Shown: positions 1-7,193, counted from the first letter of the stretch. The stretch: 10,311 bases of DNA from Clostridia bacterium (GCA_017416885.1 JAFQAM010000078.1:1-10311); one strand, 5' to 3'. Numbers and translations: made by a program. The notes: generated by a model from the letters alone, not told the origin.

Positions 1-1
1 C

Positions 2-2398
2 ACATATTATATGGCCAAAGCAATTCTTTACAAGGTTTTATCACCTTTAGCTAAGGAAGAAGGACAAAAATCTTATGAAATTCTTGAGACCTATAAGGGC
101 AAGGAATTAGAATATAAAGAATATGAGCCATTATTTGAATGCGCAGGCGTAAGCGCTAAGAAGCAAAACAAAAAGGCTCACTTTGTAACATGTGACTCAT
201 ATGTTACTATGGAAGACGGTACAGGTATCGTTCATATTGCGCCTGCATTTGGTGAGGATGACTCGCGCGTTGGCAGAAATTACGATTTGCCATTTGTTCA
301 GTTTGTTAACTCAAAGGGTGAAATGACCGAGGAAACACCTTACGCAGGAATGTTTGTTAAAAAAGCAGATCCTATTATTTTGCAGGATCTTTCAAAGGAT
401 GGCAAGCTATTCGATGCTCCAAAATTTGAGCATGATTATCCATTCTGTTGGAGATGTGATTCACCACTTATTTACTACGCAAGAGAATCTTGGTTTATCA
501 AGATGAGCGCAGTTCGCGACAATCTTATTAAAAACAACAACACAATCAACTGGATTCCTGAATCTATCGGTAAGGGCCGCTTCGGTTCTTGGATTGCAAA
601 TGTGCAAGACTGGGGACTTAGCCGTAACAGATATTGGGGAACTCCATTAAATATTTGGGAATGTGAGTGCGGACATAGACATTCTATCGGTTCAATTGAT
701 GAACTAAAGAGTATGTCAGACAACTGCCCTGAAAACATTGAGCTTCACAGACCGTTTGTTGATAATGTAACTATTAAATGTGAAAAATGCGGCGGACAAA
801 TGAAGCGTGTTCCCGAGGTTATCGACTGTTGGTTCGACTCAGGTGCTATGCCTTTTGCTCAGCACCACTATCCATTTGAAAACAAGGATTTATTTGATAG
901 TCAATTCCCTGCTGACTTTATTTCAGAGGCTGTTGACCAAACAAGAGGCTGGTTCTACTCACTTCTTGCCATTTCAACCTTAATCTTTGATAAGGCTCCT
1001 TATAAGAATGTTATTGTTCTTGGACATGTACAGGATGAGAACGGACAAAAGATGTCTAAGTCTAAAGGAAATGCGGTTGATCCATTCGATGCGCTCGAAT
1101 CATACGGTGCTGATGCAATCAGATGGTACTTCTACACCAACTCTGCCCCATGGCTTCCTAACCGTTTCCACGGAAAGGCTGTTGTAGAGGGACAAAGAAA
1201 GTTTATGGGTACTCTTTGGAACACATATGCATTCTATGTTCTCTATGCTAATATTGATAAATTTGATCCAAGCAAGTATTCATTAAAGGATTGCAAGCTT
1301 TCTGTAATGGATAAATGGCTCCTTTCAAGAATGAATTCAACTGTTAAAGAGGTTGATAGTTGCTTAGAAAATTACAAAATTCCCGAAGCTGCAAAAGCTC
1401 TTGATAGCTTCGTTGATGAGCTATCAAACTGGTATGTAAGACGCGGTCGTGAAAGATATTGGGTACAAGGCTTAACCGATGATAAAATCAGCGCATATAT
1501 GACTCTTTATACTGCTCTTGTTACTATCGCTAAATCAAGCGCTCCTATGATTCCATTTATGGCTGAGGACATTTACAGAAATCTTGTTTGCAATATTTAC
1601 AAGGATGAGCCTGAAAGCGTTCATTTATGCTCATTCCCTGTTGTTGATGAAAGCGCGATTGATACTGAGCTTGAAGAAAATATGGATGAGCTTCTTAACA
1701 TCGTTGTTATGGGCCGCGCGGCTCGTAACGGCGCTTCACTTAAGAACCGTCAGCCACTTTCCACAATGTATGTTAAAGCAAAGAAATCACTTCCTGAATA
1801 TTGCACAGAAATTATTGAGGACGAGTTAAACATCAAAAAGGTATCATTTGTTGATGATATGTCTGCATTCTCATCATACTCCTTTAAGCCACAGTTAAAA
1901 ACAGTTGGACCAAAGTACGGTAAATTCTTAGGTCAAATTAGAAATATTCTTACTGAGCTTGACGGAAACAATGCAAAGAACGAGCTTGATGCAAACGGAG
2001 CTCTTAAATTTGATGTTAACGGCACAGAAATCGTTCTTACTGAAGAGGATTTATTAATTGATATCAAGCAAAAGGAAGGCTACTTCTCTGTTTCAGATAA
2101 ATACGGCACAGTTGCCCTTGATTGCAATCTTACAGAAGAGCTTCTTGAAGAGGGCTATGTAAACGAAATCGTAAGCAAGCTTCAAACTATGCGTAAGGAT
2201 TCAGGCTTTGATGTAACTGACCATATCACTGTATATGTAAACGGAAATAGTAAAATCGAAGGCTATGTAAAATCTAACGAATCTGAAATTTCAACTATTG
2301 TTCTTGGTGATTCAGTAATTTACGGAAAAGACGGACAAAACGCAAAGTCATGGGATATCAATGGCGAAAAGGTAACTCTTTCTGTTGAAAAATTATAA
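2..2398 (+). CDS. ileS: Isoleucyl-tRNA synthetase, IleS2 (eukaryotic-like) type, 5'-truncated by the window
   Basis: Charges tRNA-Ile with isoleucine in the cytoplasm (EC 6.1.1.5). The frame is open to the left edge (T-Y-Y before the Met codon at 11), so that Met is internal. About 240 N-terminal residues with the HIGH motif should lie outside the window, judging from the usual length of about 1,040. Numbered from the Met at 11, the rest of the CP1 editing domain is seen first, with HIAPAFGEDD near residue 75 carrying the acidic editing residues. CWRC (about 147-150), ECECGH and KCEKCG supply cysteine pairs for zinc. DCWFDSG and KMSKS (347-351, bases 1049-1063) belong to the catalytic core, followed by a helical anticodon-binding domain and a C-terminal region containing MRKDSGFDV. 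FCWRCDSPL and AFGEDD resemble eukaryotic/IleS2 enzymes rather than E. coli-type IleS1. The C-terminal zinc finger of IleS1 is absent. Identity is very secure; the IleS2 assignment is from memory of family motifs. Confidence 0.97.
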   Translation, partial: TYYMAKAILYKVLSPLAKEEGQKSYEILETYKGKELEYKEYEPLFECAGVSAKKQNKKAHFVTCDSYVTMEDGTGIVHIAPAFGEDDSRVGRNYDLPFVQFVNSKGEMTEETPYAGMFVKKADPIILQDLSKDGKLFDAPKFEHDYPFCWRCDSPLIYYARESWFIKMSAVRDNLIKNNNTINWIPESIGKGRFGSWIANVQDWGLSRNRYWGTPLNIWECECGHRHSIGSIDELKSMSDNCPENIELHRPFVDNVTIKCEKCGGQMKRVPEVIDCWFDSGAMPFAQHHYPFENKDLFDSQFPADFISEAVDQTRGWFYSLLAISTLIFDKAPYKNVIVLGHVQDENGQKMSKSKGNAVDPFDALESYGADAIRWYFYTNSAPWLPNRFHGKAVVEGQRKFMGTLWNTYAFYVLYANIDKFDPSKYSLKDCKLSVMDKWLLSRMNSTVKEVDSCLENYKIPEAAKALDSFVDELSNWYVRRGRERYWVQGLTDDKISAYMTLYTALVTIAKSSAPMIPFMAEDIYRNLVCNIYKDEPESVHLCSFPVVDESAIDTELEENMDELLNIVVMGRAARNGASLKNRQPLSTMYVKAKKSLPEYCTEIIEDELNIKKVSFVDDMSAFSSYSFKPQLKTVGPKYGKFLGQIRNILTELDGNNAKNELDANGALKFDVNGTEIVLTEEDLLIDIKQKEGYFSVSDKYGTVALDCNLTEELLEEGYVNEIVSKLQTMRKDSGFDVTDHITVYVNGNSKIEGYVKSNESEISTIVLGDSVIYGKDGQNAKSWDINGEKVTLSVEKL

Positions 2399-2410
2399 TT
2401 CAATTTAAAC

Positions 2411-2445
2411 AAAAAACAGAAATTCAATTGAATTTCTGTTTTTTT
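2411..2445. terminator. Bidirectional intrinsic terminator between ileS and the lipoprotein gene
   Basis: A perfect 12-bp inverted repeat (acagaaattcaa/ttgaatttctgt, 2416-2439) is flanked by an A-run on the left and a T-run on the right. It therefore reads as stem plus U-tract on both strands. It lies 13 bases after the ileS stop and about 18 bases after the stop of the convergent minus-strand gene, so it probably serves both. The stem is AT-rich and the arms meet without a spacer, so the loop is formed by opening the central pairs. Confidence 0.85.
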
Positions 2446-2463
2446 GTTTTATTAAATTTAATA

Positions 2464-3630
2464 TTATGCTCCCGGAATCCAATATTTATTCCAACCAATA
2501 GCGGGGCGAGCGCCGTTTATAACATCCAAAACATGCTTGTTTTGTTCTTCTATTGTTAATTTTTCCACCCATTCTTCAACGGAAATACTACTCTTATAGT
2601 AAAGCTGCACCTTCAAATCATCGCATCCTGCAAACGCGCCGATTGATATTTTTGTAACTGATTCAGGGATATCGCATCTTATAAATCCTGATGTTTGAAG
2701 ACTTGCTATCTTATCTCCATAGCCGCAAAATGCATACGGTCCTATTTCAGTTACAGCGTAATCATTATACGAGGAAGGTATTGTAAGATTAGAAACCACG
2801 CCAACATATCCAACAACACATAAAGTATTATCATCCTTTAAAATATACTGATATCCCTTTGCATCCTCATAGGTATATGTATACTCATACCAAATGGCTT
2901 TTAAGCTGATATCCCCCGTTGAGCCTTCTTTGACATTATAATAATATGTTATTTCTCCATCCGCTGTTTGCCAGCCTGCAAATTTATAATTTCCATCCCT
3001 CGTAGGTCTGCCTATCTGAAACTTTTTGGTTTCAGAATTATATTCACTCGGAAATTCACCTGAGCCCTTTTTGCCGCCATTAAAATCGTATTCAATAGTA
3101 AAGCTTTGCTTTTCCCATTTTGCTATTAATTCTACTTTCGAAGCTTCAATGCCCCATTTTCCGCTTATATCAATTTTATTATTTTCAAAATACCAGCCTG
3201 AAAATTTGTAATCATCCTTGCTTGGCGTTGGTAAAACATAATCTTCTCCAAGCTGTATGCTGATATTCTCCAGCTCATTTCCGCCATCGGTGTTGAATAC
3301 AATTATAATATTTTGTTTGACAGGAGAATCACTGTCCGTGTCAATATCGATATCAATGTCAGTATCAGAATCCGAGTCATTCATAATATCTGAATCAATG
3401 TCAATACTTGAGTCAGTATTTACATCATTATTACCGTCTGTGCCCGTATTGCCATCCGTAGAGCTTGGACTACTTGGCTTACTGCCACTGTTATTTGATG
3501 ATCCCGAATCAATATCGGTAAAATATGGAAGCTTTTGACTGTCCTCCGTCATAGTGTTGCAAGAAAATAATGATACCAAGGAAATCGCAATTATTAGCGT
3601 GAATAGCATTAATAATATACTTTTTTTCAT
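2464..3630 (-). CDS. Surface lipoprotein with Asp/Ser-rich stalk, two InlB-type B-repeats and a BspA-like leucine-rich repeat
   Basis: Predicted secreted, membrane-anchored surface protein of 388 residues. It starts MKKSILLMLF, has a hydrophobic signal segment at 6-22 and a lipobox ending in Cys24 (L-F-S-C), so cleavage by signal peptidase II is expected. Residues 36-106 are a low-complexity linker rich in S, G, N, T and D. Two Listeria-Bacteroides (Flg_new/InlB B) repeats follow, at about 107-173 and 177-247, each with a V/YxFNxxGG start, an F-x-GW core and a KW or IW end. Residues 259-340 resemble a BspA-type LRR_5 unit (LTIPSSY, VTEIGPYAFCG, CDIPESVTKISIGAFAGC). Residues 341-388 are unassigned. 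The start is supported by AGGAG five bases upstream and by a consensus promoter. Family members are often linked to adhesion, but no ligand can be read from the sequence. A single-gene transcription unit is likely. Confidence 0.88.
   Translation of the reverse strand: MKKSILLMLFTLIIAISLVSLFSCNTMTEDSQKLPYFTDIDSGSSNNSGSKPSSPSSTDGNTGTDGNNDVNTDSSIDIDSDIMNDSDSDTDIDIDIDTDSDSPVKQNIIIVFNTDGGNELENISIQLGEDYVLPTPSKDDYKFSGWYFENNKIDISGKWGIEASKVELIAKWEKQSFTIEYDFNGGKKGSGEFPSEYNSETKKFQIGRPTRDGNYKFAGWQTADGEITYYYNVKEGSTGDISLKAIWYEYTYTYEDAKGYQYILKDDNTLCVVGYVGVVSNLTIPSSYNDYAVTEIGPYAFCGYGDKIASLQTSGFIRCDIPESVTKISIGAFAGCDDLKVQLYYKSSISVEEWVEKLTIEEQNKHVLDVINGARPAIGWNKYWIPGA
3325..3414 (-). repeat. Asp/Ser/Ile low-complexity coding repeat in the lipoprotein stalk
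   Basis: Codons for about residues 73-102 alternate Asp with Ser, Ile or Thr (for example DSDSDTDIDIDIDTDSDS). At DNA level this is an imperfect six-base periodicity of the GAT/GAC-plus-one-codon type. It resembles the SD-dipeptide stalks of Sdr-type surface proteins. It probably acts as a flexible, highly acidic spacer that lifts the repeats from the membrane and may vary in length between strains. Confidence 0.7.
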
Positions 3631-3660
3631 ATAATCTCCTAAATTTTGTATTTCTTATTT

Positions 3661-3689
3661 ATTATACAACTATTTTCTCTATTTGTCAA
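3661..3689 (-). promoter_or_regulatory. Consensus sigma-A promoter of the lipoprotein gene
   Basis: On the minus strand, -35 TTGACA (3689-3684) and -10 TATAAT (3666-3661) both match consensus exactly with a 17-base spacer. Transcription should start near 3654, giving a leader of roughly 24 bases that contains AGGAG at 3640-3636. Confidence 0.85.
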
Positions 3690-3693
3690 ATAA

Positions 3694-3724
3694 TTTTAGC
3701 CGGCAATTAAAATGCCGGCTAAAA
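3694..3724 (-). terminator. GC-rich hairpin after the small helical-protein gene (probable terminator)
   Basis: Arms TTTTAGCCGGCA (3694-3705) and TGCCGGCTAAAA (3713-3724) are perfectly complementary around a 7-base loop. The hairpin begins directly after the stop of the minus-strand gene at 3727. Neither strand has a proper U-tract after the stem, because the flanking T's are absorbed into the A/T end of the stem. It may therefore terminate weakly or mainly protect the 3' end. It ends five bases upstream of the -35 box of the next promoter. Confidence 0.55.
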
Positions 3725-3726
3725 CA

Positions 3727-4158
3727 TTATAAATAGCTTCTTAAATCTGTGCGTAGCTCTTGCTCTGCAGAAATTAACCTGTTAGCAATTGATTTGGATT
3801 TATCATCAGCGGATCTGTATTGATTCAGATATTTATATATGGATTTGATACCCATATTACATCCGTCTGTCATAACATCTGCAACTGTATTGTCAGACTT
3901 TTTCAAGGTTACAGTTGCTCTGATTTTCATATCCGACATAGCTTGTACAATAGGATGCGCATTTTTTGTGCTCTCATCCGCATTAATAAGCTGTCTGTGA
4001 GTTTCGTCTCCCAAAACAGCGTGTTTATCCTTGCACGCGTTTAAAACACTACGCAATTCCTCGCTTTTAACATATGGCATAACATTGTTTATGGAATCTA
4101 TGCCCATTTTAATTCCAGAATTGCATTCTCTTAAAAGATTAATTGTATCCTCATTCAT
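3727..4158 (-). CDS. Small all-helical (four-helix-bundle-like) protein of unknown function
   Basis: A 143-residue protein, predicted cytoplasmic, with no signal peptide or membrane segment. The predicted layout is four amphipathic helices, roughly 5-28, 32-58, 69-114 (with a break near 87) and 118-142. The N- and C-terminal halves look related: CNSGIK at 12-17 and CNMGIK at 100-105 start equivalent helices, and each is followed by a second helix ending in an acidic/His-rich stretch (D43, H46, D51, E52, H54; E132, E134, D138). This recalls ferritin-like/DUF2383-type bundles, but the metal ligands are not conclusive and I do not assign a function. The frame can be extended to a GTG at 4167, but that GTG lies inside the Shine-Dalgarno GAGGTG (4170-4165). 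The ATG at 4158, six bases downstream of it, is the better start. A weak promoter (TTGGCT, 16 bases, TATTAA) overlaps the preceding terminator. The gene sits between terminators, so it is probably monocistronic. Confidence 0.8.
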   Translation of the reverse strand: MNEDTINLLRECNSGIKMGIDSINNVMPYVKSEELRSVLNACKDKHAVLGDETHRQLINADESTKNAHPIVQAMSDMKIRATVTLKKSDNTVADVMTDGCNMGIKSIYKYLNQYRSADDKSKSIANRLISAEQELRTDLRSYL

Positions 4159-4209
4159 ATTAAACACCTCACTTTTTTATTATTATTTTCGTTTAATATG
4201 AATTTATAC

Positions 4210-4237
4210 AAAAAAGCCAACAAAATGTTGGCTTTTT
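4210..4237 (-). terminator. Intrinsic terminator of the P-type ATPase gene
   Basis: Complementary arms aaaaagccaaca (4211-4222) and tgttggcttttt (4226-4237) surround a 3-base loop. On the minus strand the stem is followed by a run of six T's. It lies four bases beyond the ATPase stop codon. The mirror-image T-run means it could also stop plus-strand transcripts. Confidence 0.85.
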
Positions 4238-4240
4238 AAA

Positions 4241-6880
4241 TTATTTCTTTGTAATTACGCGTGTGAGAAGCTTAACAAGCTCAACGATAGGAATTACTAA
4301 AAATGCTACTCCAATAGCTATTCCATACTCTACAATTGATAGTGGTGTTAATGAAAATACATTGGCTATCGGCTTAATAGTAACAAGCAATGTTGAAAGA
4401 ACAAATGATACACAGCCTGCTAACCATAGCATCTTATTTTGATTTTTGATTGTAAAAATTGAATTTTTAAGTGAACGCATATTAAACGCGTGGAATACCT
4501 CAGCCATTGACAATGTCATAAATGCCATAGTTGTCGCTAATACTGCATTATGATCGGACAAAACATAATAGCCAAGTACATATGAACTAAGAGTTATTAA
4601 TGCAACTAAAATGCCTTGATAAATAACATTTACACCAAGCCCGCCTGCAAAAATACTTTCCTTTGGATTTCTCGGTGCTCTGTTCATTACATCTCTTTCA
4701 GGTTTTTCCATACCTAATGCAATAGCAGGCAAGCAGTCGGTAATCAAGTTAATGAAAAGTAAATGAACAGGGGCGAATATATGTCCTGCTCCTATTGCAA
4801 ATAATGTTGCAATAAAGATGGTAAATACCTCTGAAAGATTAGATGCAAGAAGAAATTGAATTGCTTTTCTGATATTATCATAAATTCTTCTTCCTTCACC
4901 AACCGCTGAAACAATTGTAGCAAAGTTATCGTCTGCCAAAATCATATCGGCAACATTCTTTGTAACATCTGTACCTGTGATGCCCATTCCTACGCCAATA
5001 TCAGCATTTTTGATAGATGGAGCATCATTTACACCGTCACCTGTCATAGCGGTGATTTTTCCCTTCTTTTGCCATGCTTTAACTATTCTTGTTTTGTGCT
5101 CAGGCTGAACGCGAGCATAAACCGAATACTTTTCGACAGCAGTTTCAAATTCTTCATCAGAGATTGCATCAAGCTCACCACCGGTGATTGCTTGATCTGC
5201 GCTTGTTATGATTCCTAATTGCATAGCAATTGCAACGGCATTATCCTTATGGTCTCCTGTTATCATTATAGGACGAATACCTGCTGTACGACATTGGTCG
5301 ATAGCTGGTTTAACCTCTTCTCTTACAGGGTCTATCATACCAACTAAGCCAATAAAGCAAAGGTCATTTTCAAGGGAATCTGATGTATATTCTGTTGGCT
5401 CACAGTCAAGAGCTTTTAAACCAACAGCAAGAACACGAAGCGCTCTATCTGCCATATTCTTATTCATATTAAGAGCTTCTTGTCTCTTTTCGTCAGTTAA
5501 ATCCTTAATTTCGCCATTTTCATAAATTTTTGTGCAACGCTTGATTATTTCATCGGGCGCGCCCTTGGTAAACTGAGTAATTTCACCGCTTGCATTTTTA
5601 TGAACAGTTGTCATCATTTTACGCATTGAGTCAAATGGAACCTCGCCTATACGAGCAAGAATGCTCTTTTGCTCATTTTTGGACATTCCAACCTTTTCTG
5701 CATAATTTACTAATGCGCATTCTGTTGGCTCGCCTATTGCGTCATTCTTTTCAGTATCGTATTCAGCGTCTGAGCATAATGACATAGCATTTGCAAGGAG
5801 CTTTTCATCATTTGCAAAGTGTTCAACAACAGTCATCTTATTCTGAGTAAGAGTTCCTGTTTTGTCAGAGCAAATAATTTGAGCGCATCCAAGTGTTTCA
5901 ACTGCGGTCAGCTTTCTTATATTTGCATTGCGCTTTGACATATTTGTTACGCCAATTGATAATACAATCGTTACAACAGTTGCAAGGCCCTCAGGAATTG
6001 CTGCTACTGCAAGAGATACAGCAAGCATAAATGAATCAAATAGTCCGTCGCTTTCGATATTGCCCTTCATTTGAATTATCTCAACTACAAATATTAGCGC
6101 AGCAATACCTATTACTACATATGTTAAAATTTTACTCAATTGAGCAAGCTTCATTTGAAGTGGTGTTTTTCCTTCTTCAGCTTGAGAAAGCGCATCAGCT
6201 ATTTTACCCATTTCGGTATCCATACCGGTAGCAACAATTACCGCCTTACCTCTACCGTAAACAACTGTACTTCCCATAAATACCATATTCTTTCGGTCCC
6301 CAAGAGGAACATCACCGTTTGCGTTTGGCTTTAACGCATCAATATGCTTATTTGCAGAAACGGATTCTCCTGTCAAAGCCGCTTCCTCTACCTGCATGCT
6401 TGCGCATTCAATGATTCTTGCATCAGCAGGCACAGCATCTCCTGCTTCAAGCACAATGATATCACCAACTACAAGATCCTCGCTTTTTATAGAAAGCTGC
6501 TTTCCGTCACGGATAACCTTTGACATAGCGGATGATATTTCCTGTAATGCCTCAATCGCTTTTTCCGCCTTGCTCTCCTGGAATACTCCAAGTCCCGCAT
6601 TAATAAATACAACGGCAAGAATAATTACAGCATCCACAGGAAAGGCATGCTCTATAATTTCAAGTACACCCGAAATTACAGCGGCAACCAATAAAATAAT
6701 TGTCATTGGCTCTGTAAATTGCTTTAAAAATCTTACTAATAACGATTCTTTTTTGCCTTCAGCAAGCTTATTTTTACCGTTCTTTTCTAAACGGTCCTTG
6801 GCTTCAGCCTCAGAAAGTCCGGTTAAAGAGGTGTTTTGCTCGTTTAAAACCTCTTCTGTACTTTTTAGATACTCTTTCAT
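4241..6880 (-). CDS. P2A-type (SERCA-like) cation-transporting P-type ATPase, probable Ca2+/Mn2+ exporter
   Basis: Integral membrane pump of 879 residues that hydrolyses ATP to expel divalent cations. Numbering is from the ATG at 6880. It has an N-terminal cation-ATPase domain (about 5-60), M1-M2, an actuator loop with TGES (170-173), M3-M4 with IPEGL (295-299), the phosphorylation motif DKTGTLT with Asp339, a nucleotide-binding KGAPD (439-443), DPVR, TGD and TGDGVNDAP (614-622), then M5-M10. Residues aligning with the SERCA Ca2+ ligands are all present: Glu297 (M4), Asn681 and Glu684 (M5), Asn711, Thr714 and Asp715 (M6), Glu794 (M8). The upstream yybP-ykoY riboswitch suggests induction by Mn2+, as for related lactococcal pumps, so Mn2+ export is likely in addition to or instead of Ca2+. 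A GTG at 6883 would add one residue. The ATG is preferred because it sits seven bases after AGGAG (6892-6888). Family certain; substrate inferred. Confidence 0.95.
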   Translation of the reverse strand: MKEYLKSTEEVLNEQNTSLTGLSEAEAKDRLEKNGKNKLAEGKKESLLVRFLKQFTEPMTIILLVAAVISGVLEIIEHAFPVDAVIILAVVFINAGLGVFQESKAEKAIEALQEISSAMSKVIRDGKQLSIKSEDLVVGDIIVLEAGDAVPADARIIECASMQVEEAALTGESVSANKHIDALKPNANGDVPLGDRKNMVFMGSTVVYGRGKAVIVATGMDTEMGKIADALSQAEEGKTPLQMKLAQLSKILTYVVIGIAALIFVVEIIQMKGNIESDGLFDSFMLAVSLAVAAIPEGLATVVTIVLSIGVTNMSKRNANIRKLTAVETLGCAQIICSDKTGTLTQNKMTVVEHFANDEKLLANAMSLCSDAEYDTEKNDAIGEPTECALVNYAEKVGMSKNEQKSILARIGEVPFDSMRKMMTTVHKNASGEITQFTKGAPDEIIKRCTKIYENGEIKDLTDEKRQEALNMNKNMADRALRVLAVGLKALDCEPTEYTSDSLENDLCFIGLVGMIDPVREEVKPAIDQCRTAGIRPIMITGDHKDNAVAIAMQLGIITSADQAITGGELDAISDEEFETAVEKYSVYARVQPEHKTRIVKAWQKKGKITAMTGDGVNDAPSIKNADIGVGMGITGTDVTKNVADMILADDNFATIVSAVGEGRRIYDNIRKAIQFLLASNLSEVFTIFIATLFAIGAGHIFAPVHLLFINLITDCLPAIALGMEKPERDVMNRAPRNPKESIFAGGLGVNVIYQGILVALITLSSYVLGYYVLSDHNAVLATTMAFMTLSMAEVFHAFNMRSLKNSIFTIKNQNKMLWLAGCVSFVLSTLLVTIKPIANVFSLTPLSIVEYGIAIGVAFLVIPIVELVKLLTRVITKK

Positions 6881-6913
6881 CACATTTCTCCTTTTAAGTT
6901 TTGGGATAATAAC

Positions 6914-6945
6914 AAAAATGACCTATCTGTCATAACAGATAAGTC
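6914..6945 (-). terminator. Riboswitch-controlled intrinsic terminator upstream of the ATPase gene
   Basis: On the minus strand an 11-bp stem, GACTTATCTGT (6945-6935) with ACAGATAGGTC (6930-6920), closes a 4-base loop. One pair is G-T. ATTTTTG follows directly. The 5' arm contains CTTAT (6943-6939), which the aptamer needs for its closing helix, so terminator and folded aptamer exclude each other. This is the expression platform of the riboswitch and lies about 35 bases before the ATPase start. Confidence 0.85.
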
Positions 6946-7022
6946 TCATCATTTAAAATAAAGCCAGGCAAAGCCCTTATGTTGACTTTATTACGAATAA
7001 TCGTTGATTACTCCCTTACGAT
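6938..7022 (-). ncRNA. yybP-ykoY (manganese) riboswitch aptamer
   Basis: The transcript leader carries the conserved blocks of this class in order. GTAAG-GGAGTA (7019-7009) is the 5' P1 strand and the GGAGUA loop. A UUCG-capped hairpin follows at 7001-6990, then GTCAACAT (6986-6979), a GGC-TTT-GCC element (6975-6967) running into TGGC, and finally GAGA (6947-6944) followed by CTTAT (6943-6939) as the 3' P1 strand. In characterised members the GGAGUA and GAGA loops dock and bind Mn2+. CTTAT is also the 5' arm of the terminator, so ligand-stabilised P1 should prevent termination and turn the ATPase on at high Mn2+. P1 here is short: five pairs, one of them G-U. Class assignment is by recognised sequence blocks, not by a covariance search. 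Confidence 0.88.
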
Positions 7023-7027
7023 AAAAT

Positions 7028-7056
7028 ATTTTATCACTTATCTATTTATTTGTCAA
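7028..7056 (-). promoter_or_regulatory. Sigma-A promoter of the riboswitch-ATPase transcript
   Basis: On the minus strand, -35 TTGACA (7056-7051) and -10 TAAAAT (7033-7028) are separated by 17 bases. The expected start near 7022 is immediately before the first conserved riboswitch bases, so the transcript begins with the aptamer. The -10 sits inside a perfect 16-base palindrome (7020-7035). Confidence 0.82.
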
Positions 7057-7084
7057 TAGCTTTGCCAAAAAATTCATAAAATAT

Positions 7085-7122
7085 AAAAACTACTTAGCAA
7101 AATTAATCACTAAGTAGCTTTT
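7085..7122 (-). terminator. Intrinsic terminator of the serC-serA operon
   Basis: An 8-bp inverted repeat, ctacttag (7090-7097) and ctaagtag (7110-7117), encloses a 12-base loop. Flanking A/T bases extend the stem, with one unpaired C at 7118. On the minus strand it is followed by TTTTT. It lies about 70 bases past the serA stop. The stretch 7123-7193 between them shows nothing I can assign beyond a short GCCC/GGGC inverted repeat. The whole non-coding stretch 6884-7193 is thus filled by ATPase leader, its promoter and this terminator. Confidence 0.82.
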
Positions 7123-7193
7123 ATAAAGAGAGAGAATTTTATATCAAAAGCCATTTTCTCGCCCTATTGGGCAATAATGACCTTGATAGCAAA

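Noticed and set aside
3325..3414. CRISPR-like or tandem DNA repeat array
   Set aside because: The periodicity is a coding dipeptide repeat inside the lipoprotein gene; there are no spacers of constant length.
475..6935. Open frames opposite or overlapping the ileS, lipoprotein and ATPase genes (for example 475-738 minus, 3257-3538 plus, 6396-6935 plus)
   Set aside because: They lie inside well-supported genes, have no ribosome sites or recognisable motifs, and their translations are Ser/Leu/Ile-rich, as expected of antisense shadows.
7136..7180. 14-codon minus-strand frame (MAFDIKFSLF) after serA
   Set aside because: It is very short, has only a GGGCGAG-like upstream sequence and runs into the operon terminator; no support for translation.
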